46,533 nucleotides of DNA from an uncultured Clostridia bacterium (GCA_944368065.1 CALVWV010000010.1:1-46533), one strand, 5' to 3'; shown: positions 15,998 through 24,899, counted from the stretch's first letter. Program-made: numbers and translations. Notes: generated by a model not told the origin, from the sequence alone.

Positions 15998-17161
15998 TCA
16001 GCTTTCAACAAAGGGGTGCTCTACGTGGAGCACGGCATTGAAACCGCTGCGCTTTAAAATTTCTTCCTTGATTTTTTCAGCGATATCCTTATCGGACATC
16101 TCAAGTCCGTAGGGCACTATGACGTCGAAATAAACGTTGTGTATTTTATCCCATTCGGCTATGCGCAGATCGTGAATAGTGGCGTCGGGGTTAATTTCTT
16201 TTACAACGCCCTCTACAAGTTCGCGCACTTCCTCGGTATCCCCGTCTATGACTATGGGGTCCATATGTATTACTGCCTCTATTCCGAACTTATCGTGTAT
16301 TTCGCGCTCCACGTGGTCAATCATTGCGTGCGTTTCAATAAGATTTCCGTCCGCAGGCACTTCTGCGTGGAAAGTAACTATCGCTCTGCCGGGACCGTAG
16401 TCGTGGTATATAAGGTCGTGTATTCCGAGTATGTTTTCATGCTCGAGCGCAAGTTTGTCTATGGCGTCGGCAAGTTCCTTGCTCATCGGTCTGCCGAGAA
16501 GCGGCGCCTGCGTGCTTTTTACCGCGCCCCAGCCCGATTTGAAAATGAACAGCGCAACTATCACACCCGCAACGCCGTCTATGGGGAAGGTGGTGTACTG
16601 CCCCGCAATGAGCGCTATGAGGACGACGCTCGTCGCTATCACGTCAGAAAGCGAGTCGGTTGCGGTTGCGGCGATTGATGCGGAGTTTATTCGCTTTGCA
16701 ATCTTTCTGTTGAAGTAGAAGAGCCAAACTTTGGCGAGAATGGCGGCTATAAGCACGCCCATTGCCGCGTAAGAAAATATCGTCTCTTCAGGGGTTATGA
16801 TTTTTTCCACGGAAGACCACGCCAGCTCGAACCCCATAAAGATAATCAGCACGGAAACTATAAGTCCCGCAATGTACTCTATTCTGCCGTGACCGAACGG
16901 GTGTTCTTTATCCGGTTTCTGTCCCGCAAGCTTGAATCCCGCGACGGTTATCACAGAGGACGCGGCGTCCGACAAGTTGTTGATAGCGTCGGCGATAATC
17001 GCCACCGAACCGGCTATAATGCCTACAGTCAGTTTTCCCGCTACGAGCAGTATATTGACGATTATGCCCGTAATGCCGGAAAGCTGTCCGCAACGGGAGC
17101 GCACTTTGGGGTCGTCGGGCGCGCCCTTAGGCACAAAAAGTCTTAAAAGCAATTCGCTCAT
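15998..17161 (-). CDS. cation diffusion facilitator (CDF) family divalent metal transporter
   Basis: A 387-residue inner-membrane metal/proton antiporter. There are about six transmembrane helices. The metal-site signatures are ADAINNLSDA (Asn61/Asp65) on TM2 and TDSLSD on TM5, a DxxxD-like arrangement seen in manganese and related CDF groups rather than the HxxxD of zinc types. After KEHPFGHGRIEY, the cytoplasmic dimerisation domain (about 215-300) is followed by a second similar segment (HDLRIAEWDKIHNVYFDV, to the C-terminus). This longer C-terminus is common in clostridial members. The metal specificity is inference. It has its own promoter and terminator. The ribosome site is weak. Confidence 0.9.
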   Translation of the reverse strand: MSELLLRLFVPKGAPDDPKVRSRCGQLSGITGIIVNILLVAGKLTVGIIAGSVAIIADAINNLSDAASSVITVAGFKLAGQKPDKEHPFGHGRIEYIAGLIVSVLIIFMGFELAWSSVEKIITPEETIFSYAAMGVLIAAILAKVWLFYFNRKIAKRINSASIAATATDSLSDVIATSVVLIALIAGQYTTFPIDGVAGVIVALFIFKSGWGAVKSTQAPLLGRPMSKELADAIDKLALEHENILGIHDLIYHDYGPGRAIVTFHAEVPADGNLIETHAMIDHVEREIHDKFGIEAVIHMDPIVIDGDTEEVRELVEGVVKEINPDATIHDLRIAEWDKIHNVYFDVIVPYGLEMSDKDIAEKIKEEILKRSGFNAVLHVEHPFVES

Positions 17162-17194
17162 ATATTTTTCACCGTATATTTTTTGTTTCCGCTT

Positions 17195-17223
17195 ATTTTA
17201 TCATATGCCGCATAAAAAGTAAA
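17195..17223 (-). promoter_or_regulatory. promoter of the cation efflux gene
   Basis: TTTACT (17218-17223) and TAAAAT (17195-17200) on the minus strand have a 17-bp spacer, with TGA before the -10 (extended -10). Confidence 0.75.
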
Positions 17224-17230
17224 GCGCGCC

Positions 17231-17254
17231 CGCGCCTTTAAATTTAAAGGCGCG
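17231..17254 (+). terminator. palindromic terminator-like hairpin upstream of lspA
   Basis: A perfect 24-bp palindrome (CGCGCCTTTAAA and its complement) followed by AATATTTTTTTG in the plus direction. No plus-strand gene lies immediately before it, so it may insulate the lspA promoter. Confidence 0.6.
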
Positions 17255-17299
17255 AATATTTTTTTGCGCAAAACGGTTAAGTTTTTTTTAAAGGTATGC

Positions 17300-17305
17300 T
17301 ATAAT
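17300..17305 (+). promoter_or_regulatory. extended -10 promoter of lspA
   Basis: TATAAT preceded by TGC (extended -10); the -35 is poor (TTAAGT at 17 bp). Transcription would start about five bases before the lspA ATG, leaving no room for a ribosome site, so the mRNA would be near-leaderless. Confidence 0.65.
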
Positions 17306-17316
17306 TATTTACAGTT

Positions 17317-18057
17317 ATGAAAACGCTTACGTTAATAAAAGATTTTTTTATAAAAATCGGTAAAAGAATAAAGGCCAACTTCGGCTGGAAGAGCGCCGTG
17401 TTTATCGGCGTTCTTATAGTGCTTGTCGCCGCGGACCTTCTTTTAAAATATTTTGAAGAAGCTTACGAATGGAAATTTGACGTTATCCCCGGCTTTATAG
17501 AAGTGCAGTACGGCATACACAACATGGGTGCAGGCTTTTCCTGGCTTGCGGATAAGGCGTGGGGTCAGCCATTTTTAATCGCGCTTACCTTCATAATGAT
17601 TTTCGTCATTGCGGGCGTCATACTTGCCCTGCCCGAAAGGTTCACGCTCTTAAAGCTCAGCCTTTATATAATACTCGCCGGCGCAATCGGCAACCTTGTG
17701 GACAGGCTGTGCTTCGGTTACGTGCGCGACTTTGTATGGCTTCTTATCGTAAACGCTTACTGCAACTTTGCCGATTTCTGGATAGTCATAGGCGGCATCA
17801 TGGCGGTGCTCGATATGCTGTTCTTCAACGAATGGGCGGTTTTCCCGCTTACGAAAAAGGCGAAGGAAGCTCAGGCAGAGCATAAAAAGAAGGAAGAGGA
17901 AAAGAAGCTTTCCGCTGCAACCGCAGGTCCTCTTTCAACCTCGTCCGATGATGTTGACTGCAAAGGCGAAAACAGCAAAAAAGAGGGCGAAAAACTCAGC
18001 GAAGGCGGGGAAAAGGCGGACGATTCCCCTTCTCAAGGCGATGAAAGCCATGAGTGA
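17317..18057 (+). CDS. lspA: lipoprotein signal peptidase LspA with long C-terminal tail
   Basis: Aspartic membrane protease (signal peptidase II) that cleaves prolipoprotein signal peptides before the lipidated Cys. It has four hydrophobic helices and the conserved segments HNMGAGFSW, GNLVDR with catalytic Asp129, VRDFVW, and CNFADFW with catalytic Asp153. At 246 residues it is longer than the usual 150-170. A basic N-terminal extension and a hydrophilic Lys/Glu/Ser/Asp-rich C-terminal tail (from about residue 185) account for the difference. It ends inside the start of rluD (8-nt overlap), so the genes are coupled. This lspA-rluD order is frequent in Bacillota. Confidence 0.95.
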   Translation: MKTLTLIKDFFIKIGKRIKANFGWKSAVFIGVLIVLVAADLLLKYFEEAYEWKFDVIPGFIEVQYGIHNMGAGFSWLADKAWGQPFLIALTFIMIFVIAGVILALPERFTLLKLSLYIILAGAIGNLVDRLCFGYVRDFVWLLIVNAYCNFADFWIVIGGIMAVLDMLFFNEWAVFPLTKKAKEAQAEHKKKEEEKKLSAATAGPLSTSSDDVDCKGENSKKEGEKLSEGGEKADDSPSQGDESHE

Positions 18058-18973
18058 AGATAAGGTTTTCACCTTTTCCGCGGACGCCGGATATCCCCGC
18101 GCGGACATCTATCTGAGCGGCAATATGCCTGATTTAACGCGTTCCGCACTCAAAAAAATATTTGAAAACGGCGGAGTTAAAATAAACGGAAAGGCGGCAA
18201 AAGCCTCACAGGGGATAAAGTGCGGCGACAGCGTGGAACTAACCGTTCCTCCCGCCGAGGAATACTCGGTAAAGCCCGAAAATATTCCCCTGGATATAGT
18301 TTATCAGGACAAAGATTTAGCCGTGATAAACAAGCCGCAGGGCATGACCGTTCACATGGGCAACGGCAATAAAGAAGGTACGCTCGTCAACGCGCTGTTG
18401 TACAACCTCGACAGTTTGAGCGGCATAAACGGAGTGATAAGGCCGGGCATAGTGCACCGCATAGACAAGGATACGTCGGGACTTCTCGTCGTCGCCAAAA
18501 ACGATGCGGCGCACCTTTCGCTCTCCACCCAGATAGCCGAAAAAACGTGCAGGCGCACGTACATAGCCCTTCTGGAAGGAAACCTCAAAGAGGACAGCGG
18601 CACGGTTACGACATATATCGGGCGCGACCCCAAGGACAGGCTTAAAATGGCGGTGGTGCCTGCCGAAAAGGGCAAGCTTGCCATAACTTATTTCACCGTT
18701 TTAAAGCGTTACGAAGGCTACACTCTCTGCCGTTTCGACCTAAAAACAGGCAGAACTCACCAGATAAGGGTGCACGCAAAATACCTCGGTCACCCCGTCG
18801 TGGGCGACCCCGTGTACGGCATTAAAAAGCAGAAATTTGCTTTGAACGGACAGCTTCTTCACGCCGCAAGGTTAGAGTTTGTTCACCCTTCAACGGGCAG
18901 GATCATGTCTTTCGAAGCGCCTTTGCCCGATTATTTCGAAGGTGTTTTAAAAAAGCTCAGACCGCTGAACTGA
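18050..18973 (+). CDS. rluD: RluA-family pseudouridine synthase (RluD-like)
   Basis: RNA pseudouridine synthase of 307 residues. An N-terminal S4 RNA-binding domain (LTRSALKKIFENGGVKING...) precedes the catalytic domain with HRIDKDTSGLLV, where Asp139 is the catalytic aspartate, and TGRTHQIRVH. The class modifies 23S rRNA in bacteria, but the exact target here is inferred. The frame is open upstream to 17948, where it overlaps the lspA tail. I chose ATG 18050 because it starts the typical family length and overlaps the lspA stop. ATG 18041 is an alternative with a ribosome site too close to it. Confidence 0.92.
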   Translation: MSEDKVFTFSADAGYPRADIYLSGNMPDLTRSALKKIFENGGVKINGKAAKASQGIKCGDSVELTVPPAEEYSVKPENIPLDIVYQDKDLAVINKPQGMTVHMGNGNKEGTLVNALLYNLDSLSGINGVIRPGIVHRIDKDTSGLLVVAKNDAAHLSLSTQIAEKTCRRTYIALLEGNLKEDSGTVTTYIGRDPKDRLKMAVVPAEKGKLAITYFTVLKRYEGYTLCRFDLKTGRTHQIRVHAKYLGHPVVGDPVYGIKKQKFALNGQLLHAARLEFVHPSTGRIMSFEAPLPDYFEGVLKKLRPLN

Positions 18974-19007
18974 CAAACTGTAAACAGCATTTTATCCAAG
19001 TCTGAAC

Positions 19008-19027
19008 GCCGCGCCGTCTGGCGCGGC
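19008..19027 (+). terminator. intrinsic terminator of lspA-rluD
   Basis: GCCGCGCC and GGCGCGGC form an 8-bp stem with a GTCT loop, followed by TTAATTTTTTAATTT. Confidence 0.85.
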
Positions 19028-19055
19028 TTAATTTTTTAATTTGACGTTCAAAATG

Positions 19056-19084
19056 TTGAAAATAAATTGTTCGGGTGATATAAT
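19056..19084 (+). promoter_or_regulatory. promoter of small membrane protein gene
   Basis: TTGAAA (19056-19061), a 17-bp spacer and TATAAT (19079-19084), with TGA forming an extended -10. This is one of the strongest promoters in the window. Confidence 0.85.
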
Positions 19085-19116
19085 ATATACACTAAATAAA
19101 AAAGGAGAACGTTTCT

Positions 19117-19455
19117 ATGGCTAAAAAAACTACTACCACAAAGCGCACCACGGTAGAGCGCAGGGAACGCAGAGATATAACTAAAATCTGCGCGTTCTGG
19201 GGCATACTTTTATCCGGCGTCGCAATGTTCATAGGGTTCATAATTTCCCTTCTTCAGCTTGTAGGCGTAACCATCAGCTGGGCAAACACGCTCCGCGGCA
19301 TATGCAGCATGGTTTCCATGATAGCGCTCCTTATAGCTGTCGCCATTCCTGCATACGACTACGTGCGCGGCAAGAAGAAGGGCTGGAAGATAGCTTACTG
19401 GGCTGCGCTTGTAGCTTACATCTGCGGCATCATAGGCATCGGCTTTACTCTTTAA
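19117..19455 (+). CDS. small membrane protein, function unknown
   Basis: A 112-residue protein with a basic, Thr/Lys-rich N-terminus (MAKKTTTTKRTTVERRERR) and three hydrophobic helices (about 25-50, 58-78 and 90-110). Two are separated by YDYVRGKKKGWK, which suggests a cytoplasmic N-terminus and loop. AAGGAG precedes the ATG. It has its own strong promoter and its own terminator, so it is probably well expressed on its own. I do not recognise the family. Confidence 0.8.
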   Translation: MAKKTTTTKRTTVERRERRDITKICAFWGILLSGVAMFIGFIISLLQLVGVTISWANTLRGICSMVSMIALLIAVAIPAYDYVRGKKKGWKIAYWAALVAYICGIIGIGFTL

Positions 19456-19460
19456 AATTA

Positions 19461-19495
19461 AAAATGCAAGGCGATATCTGACCGCCTTGCATTTT
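19461..19495 (+). terminator. intrinsic terminator
   Basis: ATGCAAGGCG and CGCCTTGCAT (10 bp, extended by A/T pairs), a 9-base loop and a run of seven T. Confidence 0.9.
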
Positions 19496-19517
19496 TTTAC
19501 GCCGAGCCTTTTATATC

Positions 19518-19550
19518 GCGCCTTTTAAATTGCGCCTTTTAAATTGCGCC
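19518..19550. repeat. 14-bp tandem repeat
   Basis: GCGCCTTTTAAATT occurs twice in tandem (19518-19531, 19532-19545), followed by a partial third copy (GCGCC). It lies in the gene-free gap before der. No function is evident. Confidence 0.6.
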
Positions 19551-19597
19551 GATACAACGCGCGGCTGGCTAAGCCGTCTCTTAAATTCTTTTATGCA

Positions 19598-19637
19598 TCC
19601 GCCTGTTCCGCCAAATCGGCAAGGCGGAGTTTTTTTA
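19598..19637 (+). terminator. terminator-like hairpin upstream of der promoter
   Basis: TCCGCCT pairs with AGGCGGA (19598-19604 / 19622-19628), with an inner CCG/CGG, followed by GTTTTTTT. It is a second terminator after 19461-19495 and just before the der promoter. Confidence 0.65.
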
Positions 19638-19638
19638 C

Positions 19639-19667
19639 TTTACAAAACGCCGCGCTTTTATTATAAT
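19639..19667 (+). promoter_or_regulatory. promoter of der
   Basis: TTTACA (19639-19644), a 17-bp spacer and TATAAT (19662-19667). Confidence 0.8.
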
Positions 19668-19698
19668 GGTTAAGAATTAAACTTTCGGCAGGTAAAAA

Positions 19699-21015
19699 AT
19701 GGCAAAACCGCTCGTCGCCATAGTTGGCAGACCTAACGTCGGCAAAAGTACCTTCTTCAACAAGGTGGCCGGCAGAAAAATTTCAATAACTGAAGACAGA
19801 CCGGGCGTCACGCGCGACCGCCTTTATGCCGACGGCGAATGGCGCGGACACGCTTTTTCCATGGTGGATACGGGCGGCATAGAGTTAAAGTCGCAGGACA
19901 CGATGTGGCGCGAGATTAAAAAGCAGGCGGAAGTAGCCATAGATACGGCGCAGGTTATCCTGTTTTTTGTCGACGGAAAGGAGGGACTGACCTCGTCCGA
20001 TTACGACGTAGCCGAAATGCTCCGCCGCAGCAAAAAGCCTGTAATCCTTGTGGTCAATAAAATAGACAACTATTCCCAGGATAAGCTTTTCGAATTTTAT
20101 GCTTTGGGACTCGGCGAACCTTACGCCATATCCTCCGAGCACGGCACGGGCATGGGCGACCTCCTCGACGAAGTCGTAAGCTACTTTGAAAAGATTCCCG
20201 CCGAGGACGACAACAGCATAAAAATAGCCGTGGTCGGCAAGCCTAACGCAGGCAAATCCAGCCTTGTGAACAGACTTCTCGGTTTCGATCGCTCGATAGT
20301 GACTGATATTGCGGGCACCACGCGCGACGCTATAGATACGCGCTTCACCGCGCCCGACGGCGGCGAATATACCATAATCGATACTGCAGGCATAAGGAAA
20401 AAGAGCAAGGTTGAAGATGACGTCGAATACTACTCAGTAATGCGCGCTTTCGATGCTGTGCGCCGCGCCGACGTGTGCCTTCTCGTTGTGGACAGCACGG
20501 AAGGACTAACCGAGCAGGATACAAAGATTATAGGTTACGTCCACGAGCAGGGCAAACCTTCGCTTATTCTCATGAACAAGTGGGACCTTGTGGAAAAGGA
20601 TACGAACACAATAAATACCTTCCAGTCAAAGCTTAAGGAAGATCTCAAGTTCATGGATTATTTCCGCTCGCTGTACATTTCGGCAAAGACCGGTCAGCGC
20701 ACGGATAAAATTTTTGCGGCGGTCAAGGAAGTTTACGCAAATTCTCACAGGCGCATTCAGACGGGCGTGCTCAACGATGTCGTAAGTTCTGCAGTGCGCG
20801 CCAACGAGCCGCCTTCCTATAACGGGCGCAGACTTAAAATTTACTACACCACGCAGATTGGAGAAGCTCCGCCCGCGTTTGCTTTGTTTGTAAACGACGG
20901 CAGACTAATGCACTTTTCCTATCAGAGGTTTCTTGAAAACACTCTCCGTTCGGCGTTCGACTTTTCCGGCACGCCCATAAGGATATTCACGCGCGACAAA
21001 AAGGAAGAAGACTGA
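19699..21015 (+). CDS. der: ribosome biogenesis GTPase Der (EngA)
   Basis: Double-GTPase of 438 residues that acts in 50S subunit maturation. The first G domain has GRPNVGKST near residue 10, DTGG and NKID. The second has GKPNAGKSSLVN near residue 180, DTAGIRKKSK and NKWD. A C-terminal KH-like domain follows (RRLKIYYTTQIGEAPPAFALFVN). An AGGT-type site lies before the ATG. plsY follows after a gap of about 75 bp, an arrangement also common in Bacillota. Confidence 0.98.
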   Translation: MAKPLVAIVGRPNVGKSTFFNKVAGRKISITEDRPGVTRDRLYADGEWRGHAFSMVDTGGIELKSQDTMWREIKKQAEVAIDTAQVILFFVDGKEGLTSSDYDVAEMLRRSKKPVILVVNKIDNYSQDKLFEFYALGLGEPYAISSEHGTGMGDLLDEVVSYFEKIPAEDDNSIKIAVVGKPNAGKSSLVNRLLGFDRSIVTDIAGTTRDAIDTRFTAPDGGEYTIIDTAGIRKKSKVEDDVEYYSVMRAFDAVRRADVCLLVVDSTEGLTEQDTKIIGYVHEQGKPSLILMNKWDLVEKDTNTINTFQSKLKEDLKFMDYFRSLYISAKTGQRTDKIFAAVKEVYANSHRRIQTGVLNDVVSSAVRANEPPSYNGRRLKIYYTTQIGEAPPAFALFVNDGRLMHFSYQRFLENTLRSAFDFSGTPIRIFTRDKKEED

Positions 21016-21090
21016 TAAAAAAAATGCTTCTGCGTCTGTGCGCAAGGCGTTCAGTCGCATATCGGGCGTATTTTATAAAACGGTAGGCAT

Positions 21091-21831
21091 ATGATAGATT
21101 TTTATGTATCTGAAAAATGGTATTACTTTATAATTGCCGCAGCTGTGTGTTATCTTGTGGGCTGTTTTAACTTTGCGGTAATAATATCGCAGTTCAAAAA
21201 CCGCGATATACGCGGAGTGGGCAGCGGTAACCCGGGCACCATGAACATGATGCGCACGTTCGGACTTAAGATAGGCATAATAAACTTCTTCTGCGACGCG
21301 CTCAAAGGCGGACTTCCCGTGCTTGCCGTTTACTTTATTTTCAGGGGCAGCGTGTTTGCGGGCACAGACGTGTGCGTGGCGGACTTCATGCGCTATTTCT
21401 GCGGACTGTTCGTCGTAATCGGACACATATTCCCCGTCACTATGAAGTTCAAGGGCGGCAAGGGCATAGCCTCTACTCTCGGTCTTTTCTGGGTAGCGCT
21501 CGCCTGCGAGGAGTGGTGGTACGTCTTTATAGGTTTCGGCGTGCTCGTTCTTGTGTTCCTTTATATAGCTGTATCCGAATGGGGCTCTATGGGCTCGCTT
21601 CTCGGCGTTTCGGCGTTCTCTATCTGGCAGGCAGTCACGTTCTTCTTTGAATACAGGGCAGAGCTTACCAACGGCTGGGTAATAGGTTGTTTTGCGCTTC
21701 TTCTTGCCATCAATCTGTTCACGTGGATAGCGCACCACAAAAACCTTTACAAACTTCTCGGCGGAGAGGAGCACCGCACTTCCATAAAGCGAATGATAAA
21801 CAAAAAACTCAGGAAAAAGGCAGCTGAGTAA
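21091..21831 (+). CDS. plsY: acyl-phosphate glycerol-3-phosphate acyltransferase PlsY
   Basis: Membrane enzyme that transfers the acyl group of acyl-phosphate to glycerol-3-phosphate, the first step of phospholipid synthesis in most Gram-positive bacteria. The 246-residue polytopic protein has the three conserved loops: GVGSGNPGTMNMMR, GHIFPVTMKFKGGKGIAS, and the late AHHKNLYKLLGGEE. It is slightly longer than the usual ~200 because of an extended luminal loop and a basic C-terminal end. It is probably co-transcribed with der. A bidirectional terminator closes the unit. Confidence 0.95.
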   Translation: MIDFYVSEKWYYFIIAAAVCYLVGCFNFAVIISQFKNRDIRGVGSGNPGTMNMMRTFGLKIGIINFFCDALKGGLPVLAVYFIFRGSVFAGTDVCVADFMRYFCGLFVVIGHIFPVTMKFKGGKGIASTLGLFWVALACEEWWYVFIGFGVLVLVFLYIAVSEWGSMGSLLGVSAFSIWQAVTFFFEYRAELTNGWVIGCFALLLAINLFTWIAHHKNLYKLLGGEEHRTSIKRMINKKLRKKAAE

Positions 21832-21861
21832 AACCCTTTCAGAACTTTCTGTTAAATAATT

Positions 21862-21901
21862 AAAAAAAGCGCCGCGGCATAATTGCCGCGGCGCTTTTTT
21901 T
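21862..21901. terminator. bidirectional terminator plsY / 21906 gene
   Basis: A perfect 18-bp stem, including an A7/T7 base, with a TAAT loop. It serves the convergent plsY and minus-strand gene. Confidence 0.92.
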
Positions 21902-21905
21902 ACCT

Positions 21906-22388
21906 TTATGCTTTTTTATCGTCGTCTTCCGTGCTCGTTTTGGATTTTATGCTGTATTCTATCGAAGGCTTAACGTCAAGTATGCTCTGCACGAATTTAT
22001 CGTAGCGGTCGCTGTCTATAACCACATTTATGCAGCTGTCGTCTTCGAATATTACAGAAAGTTTATCCGTCGTCCTGTCGAGCAGTACGGTATCGATTTT
22101 ATCTATCTCGTAACCGCTCTTTAAAAATCCCAGACTTGTCTTAAGCTTTTTGCCGTCTATTGCGTAATAAGAAGAGGTGAAAAACAGAAGAGCAATAACG
22201 AACAGCGAAACGGAAACAAAGAATTGCAGGACGTATCTCACTATCGTTGCGGCCTGTATTGCCGAATGTTCCAGCCCGAAATCTATTACCTGCCAAAGCG
22301 TAATTGCAAATACGGCTATGCCGAAAGCCATTGCAACGGTTATGAACGCATACATAAGTTTTGTGAACTTGTATCTGAAAATTTTCAT
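21906..22388 (-). CDS. small membrane protein with a C-terminal PH-like soluble part, function unknown
   Basis: A 160-residue protein with two hydrophobic helices (about 10-35 and 50-75), then a soluble domain (SSYYAIDGKKLKTSLGFLKSG, YEIDKIDTVLLDRTTDKLSVIFEDD, YDKFVQSILDVKPSI). The soluble part resembles bacterial PH-domain membrane proteins, but weakly. The start is ATG 22388. A TATAAT ends only six bases before it, with TTGATT 17 bp further upstream, so the transcript would begin at or near the ATG (leaderless). The longer frame to 22475 runs back through the promoter and is rejected. Confidence 0.78.
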   Translation of the reverse strand: MKIFRYKFTKLMYAFITVAMAFGIAVFAITLWQVIDFGLEHSAIQAATIVRYVLQFFVSVSLFVIALLFFTSSYYAIDGKKLKTSLGFLKSGYEIDKIDTVLLDRTTDKLSVIFEDDSCINVVIDSDRYDKFVQSILDVKPSIEYSIKSKTSTEDDDKKA

Positions 22389-22394
22389 ATGCAA

Positions 22395-22423
22395 ATTATA
22401 CAACATTGCGCGCGTAAAATCAA
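22395..22423 (-). promoter_or_regulatory. promoter giving a leaderless mRNA for the 21906-22388 gene
   Basis: On the minus strand TTGATT, a 17-bp spacer and TATAAT are followed by TTGCAT and then ATG. With the usual start point seven bases after the -10, transcription begins at the A of the ATG. Confidence 0.7.
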
Positions 22424-22583
22424 GAGTATTTTCCGTGAAAAGTATGTGTATGAACGTGCGGCTTTGTTTACTCATTCACCAAAAAGCAATCTTAACAGGC
22501 TTAAAAGCTCTGCCCTGAAAAATGCGCAAAAAATTGCGCCTGAATTTTTTTGCGGCACGGTAAAAAATGTTTGGGTCAAAGTC

Positions 22584-22612
22584 TTGAATAATGCCGCGTT
22601 TTTTGGTACAAT
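22584..22612 (+). promoter_or_regulatory. promoter of the aconitase-family gene
   Basis: TTGAAT (22584-22589), a 17-bp spacer and TACAAT (22607-22612), with TGG as extended -10. The rest of the 22389-22650 gap holds no gene. Confidence 0.75.
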
Positions 22613-22650
22613 TAAATTTGTAATAAAATCAACTCAAACGGAGCAGTTCA

Positions 22651-24882
22651 ATGATCAAGCTTATCAAAGGCGGCGTCTACTACACCGAAGGCGTTCTTAT
22701 CAGGGAGAACGCGGCGTTCATGGTAGAGGCCAAAAAGCGCAAAGCCATAAAGGGGACTATGGCTTATAAAATACTTAAGGCGCATAACAGCGGCGATGAA
22801 GAGAACCTCAAAATAAAGTTCGACGCGCTTGCATCGCACGATATAACATATGTCGGAATAATTCAGACGGCAAAGGCTTCCGGACTCAAAAAGTTCCCCG
22901 TTTCATACACTCTGACCAACTGCCACAACTCGCTTTGCGCGGTAGGCGGCACCATAAACGAGGACGACCACGTCTTCGGACTTTCTGCCGCAAAGAAATA
23001 CGGCGGCAACTATGTACCCCCTCATCTTGCGGTAATCCACCAGTACATGAGGGAGGCGGAAGCAAAGTGCGGCGCCATGATTCTTGGTTCGGACAGTCAC
23101 ACCCGCTACGGCGCGCTCGGCACGATGGCGGTGGGCGAAGGCGGCCCCGAGCTTGTAAAACAGCTTCTCGGTCAGACTTACGACGTAAAGCGCCCCGAAA
23201 TCATAGCCGTATATTTAAAGGGCAAGCCTAAAAAGGGCGTAGGCCCTCAGGACGTGGCGATAGCGTTGGTTGGCGCAACGTTCAAAAAAGGTTTTGTAAA
23301 AAATAAGGTGCTGGAGTTCATAGGCCCCGGAATAAAGAATCTTTCCATGGACTACCGCCTCGGCATAGACGTAATGACTACCGAAACCACCTGTCTTTCA
23401 AGCATATGGGAAACGGACGAAACTACGAAAGAATTCTTTAAAATTCACGGCAGGGAGGGCGATTTCAAAGAACTTCACCCCGACCAGCCCGCATATTACG
23501 ACGGCGCCGTGACGATAGACCTTTCGCGCGTGGAGCCGATGATTGCGCTGCCTTTCCACCCGTCCAACGCCTACACGATAAAGGAAGTAATAGAAAACGC
23601 AAAAGACATTTTGGGCGAAGTTGAGGAGCGCGGCAATAAATTAAAGGGAGCAGATACTTTCCGCCTTCTCGATAAGATAAAGGACGGACGCATTCACGTA
23701 ACCCAGGGCATAATAGCAGGCTGCGCGGGCGGCATGTACGAAAACATTGCCGAAGCTGCGGAAATTTTAAAGGGCAGAAGCTGCGGCAACGACGAGTTTT
23801 CTTTAAGCGTATATCCCCAGAGCCAGCCCGTATTCAAGTGCCTTGTGGACAACGGATATATTTCCACGCTTATGGGCGCGGGCGCAATAGTAAAGACGGC
23901 GTTCTGCGGTCCCTGCTTCGGCGCGGGAGATACGCCTGCGGACAACGGACTTTCGATACGCCACACGACGCGCAACTTTGAAAACAGGGAAGGTTCCAAG
24001 CTCGGCGAAGGTCAGCTTGCGGCGGTTGCGCTTATGGACGCGCGCTCTATCGCGGCGACTGCGGCAAACGGCGGCGTTCTCACCCCCGGAACGGAGGCGG
24101 AGTATACCAAAAAACTTAAAAAGTACTACTTTGACGGCTCTATTTACGAAAAGCGTGTTTACCGCGGCTTCGGCAAGGCAGAGCCCGAAGAAAATCTTGT
24201 ATACGGCAACAACATAGCCGACTGGCCCGAGCAGATTCACCTTGCAAACAGCGTTCTGATGAAGGCTGTTTCCGTGCTCACGGACCCCGTCACCACCACG
24301 GACGAGCTTATACCTTCAGGCGAGACTTCTTCCTATCGTTCAAACCCCATGCGCCTCGCGCAGTTTGCTCTTTCGCGCAAGGACCCCGGGTACGTAGGCA
24401 GGGCAAAGGCTGTTTTCGAGGACGAAAAGGTAAGAAGGCAGAGCGGTTCGCTTCCCGAAGAAGTGCTCAAAGAAGTCGGCATAAAACTGGATAAAGATAC
24501 GATGTACGGCAGCTGCGTCGTTGCGCGCAAGCCTGGCGACGGTTCTGCAAGGGAGCAGGCGGCGTCCTGCCAGCGCGTGCTCGGCGGCGTTGCAAATATC
24601 GCTTCGGAATACGCTACCAAGCGTTACCGCTCCAACCTTATCAACTGGGGCATGCTTCCCCTCGTGTGCCGCAATTTCGATTATAAACTTGGCGATTATA
24701 TTTATATAGAAAACATTGCAGGACTTCTTAAAGAGGGTGCGGACGTTCTTCCCGCAAAGCATATTTCAGATGGCAAGGTAAAAAATATTCAGCTTGAACT
24801 CGGTTTCCTTACTCCCGAAGAAAAGCAGATAATTTTAGACGGCTGCCTCATAAACTACAATAAAAAGAAAGCGGGACTTTAA
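22651..24882 (+). CDS. aconitase-family hydratase (YbhJ-like)
   Basis: A 743-residue [4Fe-4S] hydratase of the aconitase superfamily. Three cluster cysteines can be placed: Cys358 in [14 protein letters not shown] and Cys419/Cys422 in FCGPCFG. Other aconitase landmarks are [20 protein letters not shown] and, late in the sequence, [19 protein letters not shown] with [17 protein letters not shown] (swivel domain). The canonical aconitase S-C-T-N-S segment is changed to AGCAGG, as I recall for the E. coli YbhJ-type hydratases. Citrate/isocitrate interconversion is therefore not certain. It is monocistronic with its own promoter and terminator. GGAG lies upstream of the ATG. Confidence 0.85.
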   Translation: MIKLIKGGVYYTEGVLIRENAAFMVEAKKRKAIKGTMAYKILKAHNSGDEENLKIKFDALASHDITYVGIIQTAKASGLKKFPVSYTLTNCHNSLCAVGGTINEDDHVFGLSAAKKYGGNYVPPHLAVIHQYMREAEAKCGAMILGSDSHTRYGALGTMAVGEGGPELVKQLLGQTYDVKRPEIIAVYLKGKPKKGVGPQDVAIALVGATFKKGFVKNKVLEFIGPGIKNLSMDYRLGIDVMTTETTCLSSIWETDETTKEFFKIHGREGDFKELHPDQPAYYDGAVTIDLSRVEPMIALPFHPSNAYTIKEVIENAKDILGEVEERGNKLKGADTFRLLDKIKDGRIHVTQGIIAGCAGGMYENIAEAAEILKGRSCGNDEFSLSVYPQSQPVFKCLVDNGYISTLMGAGAIVKTAFCGPCFGAGDTPADNGLSIRHTTRNFENREGSKLGEGQLAAVALMDARSIAATAANGGVLTPGTEAEYTKKLKKYYFDGSIYEKRVYRGFGKAEPEENLVYGNNIADWPEQIHLANSVLMKAVSVLTDPVTTTDELIPSGETSSYRSNPMRLAQFALSRKDPGYVGRAKAVFEDEKVRRQSGSLPEEVLKEVGIKLDKDTMYGSCVVARKPGDGSAREQAASCQRVLGGVANIASEYATKRYRSNLINWGMLPLVCRNFDYKLGDYIYIENIAGLLKEGADVLPAKHISDGKVKNIQLELGFLTPEEKQIILDGCLINYNKKKAGL

Positions 24883-24899
24883 TCTCAAATAAAAACATT

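Noticed and set aside
17948..18049. N-terminal extension of the RluD frame into lspA
   Set aside because: The 34 extra residues overlap the lspA tail in another frame and have no ribosome site. The start at 18050 gives normal family length.
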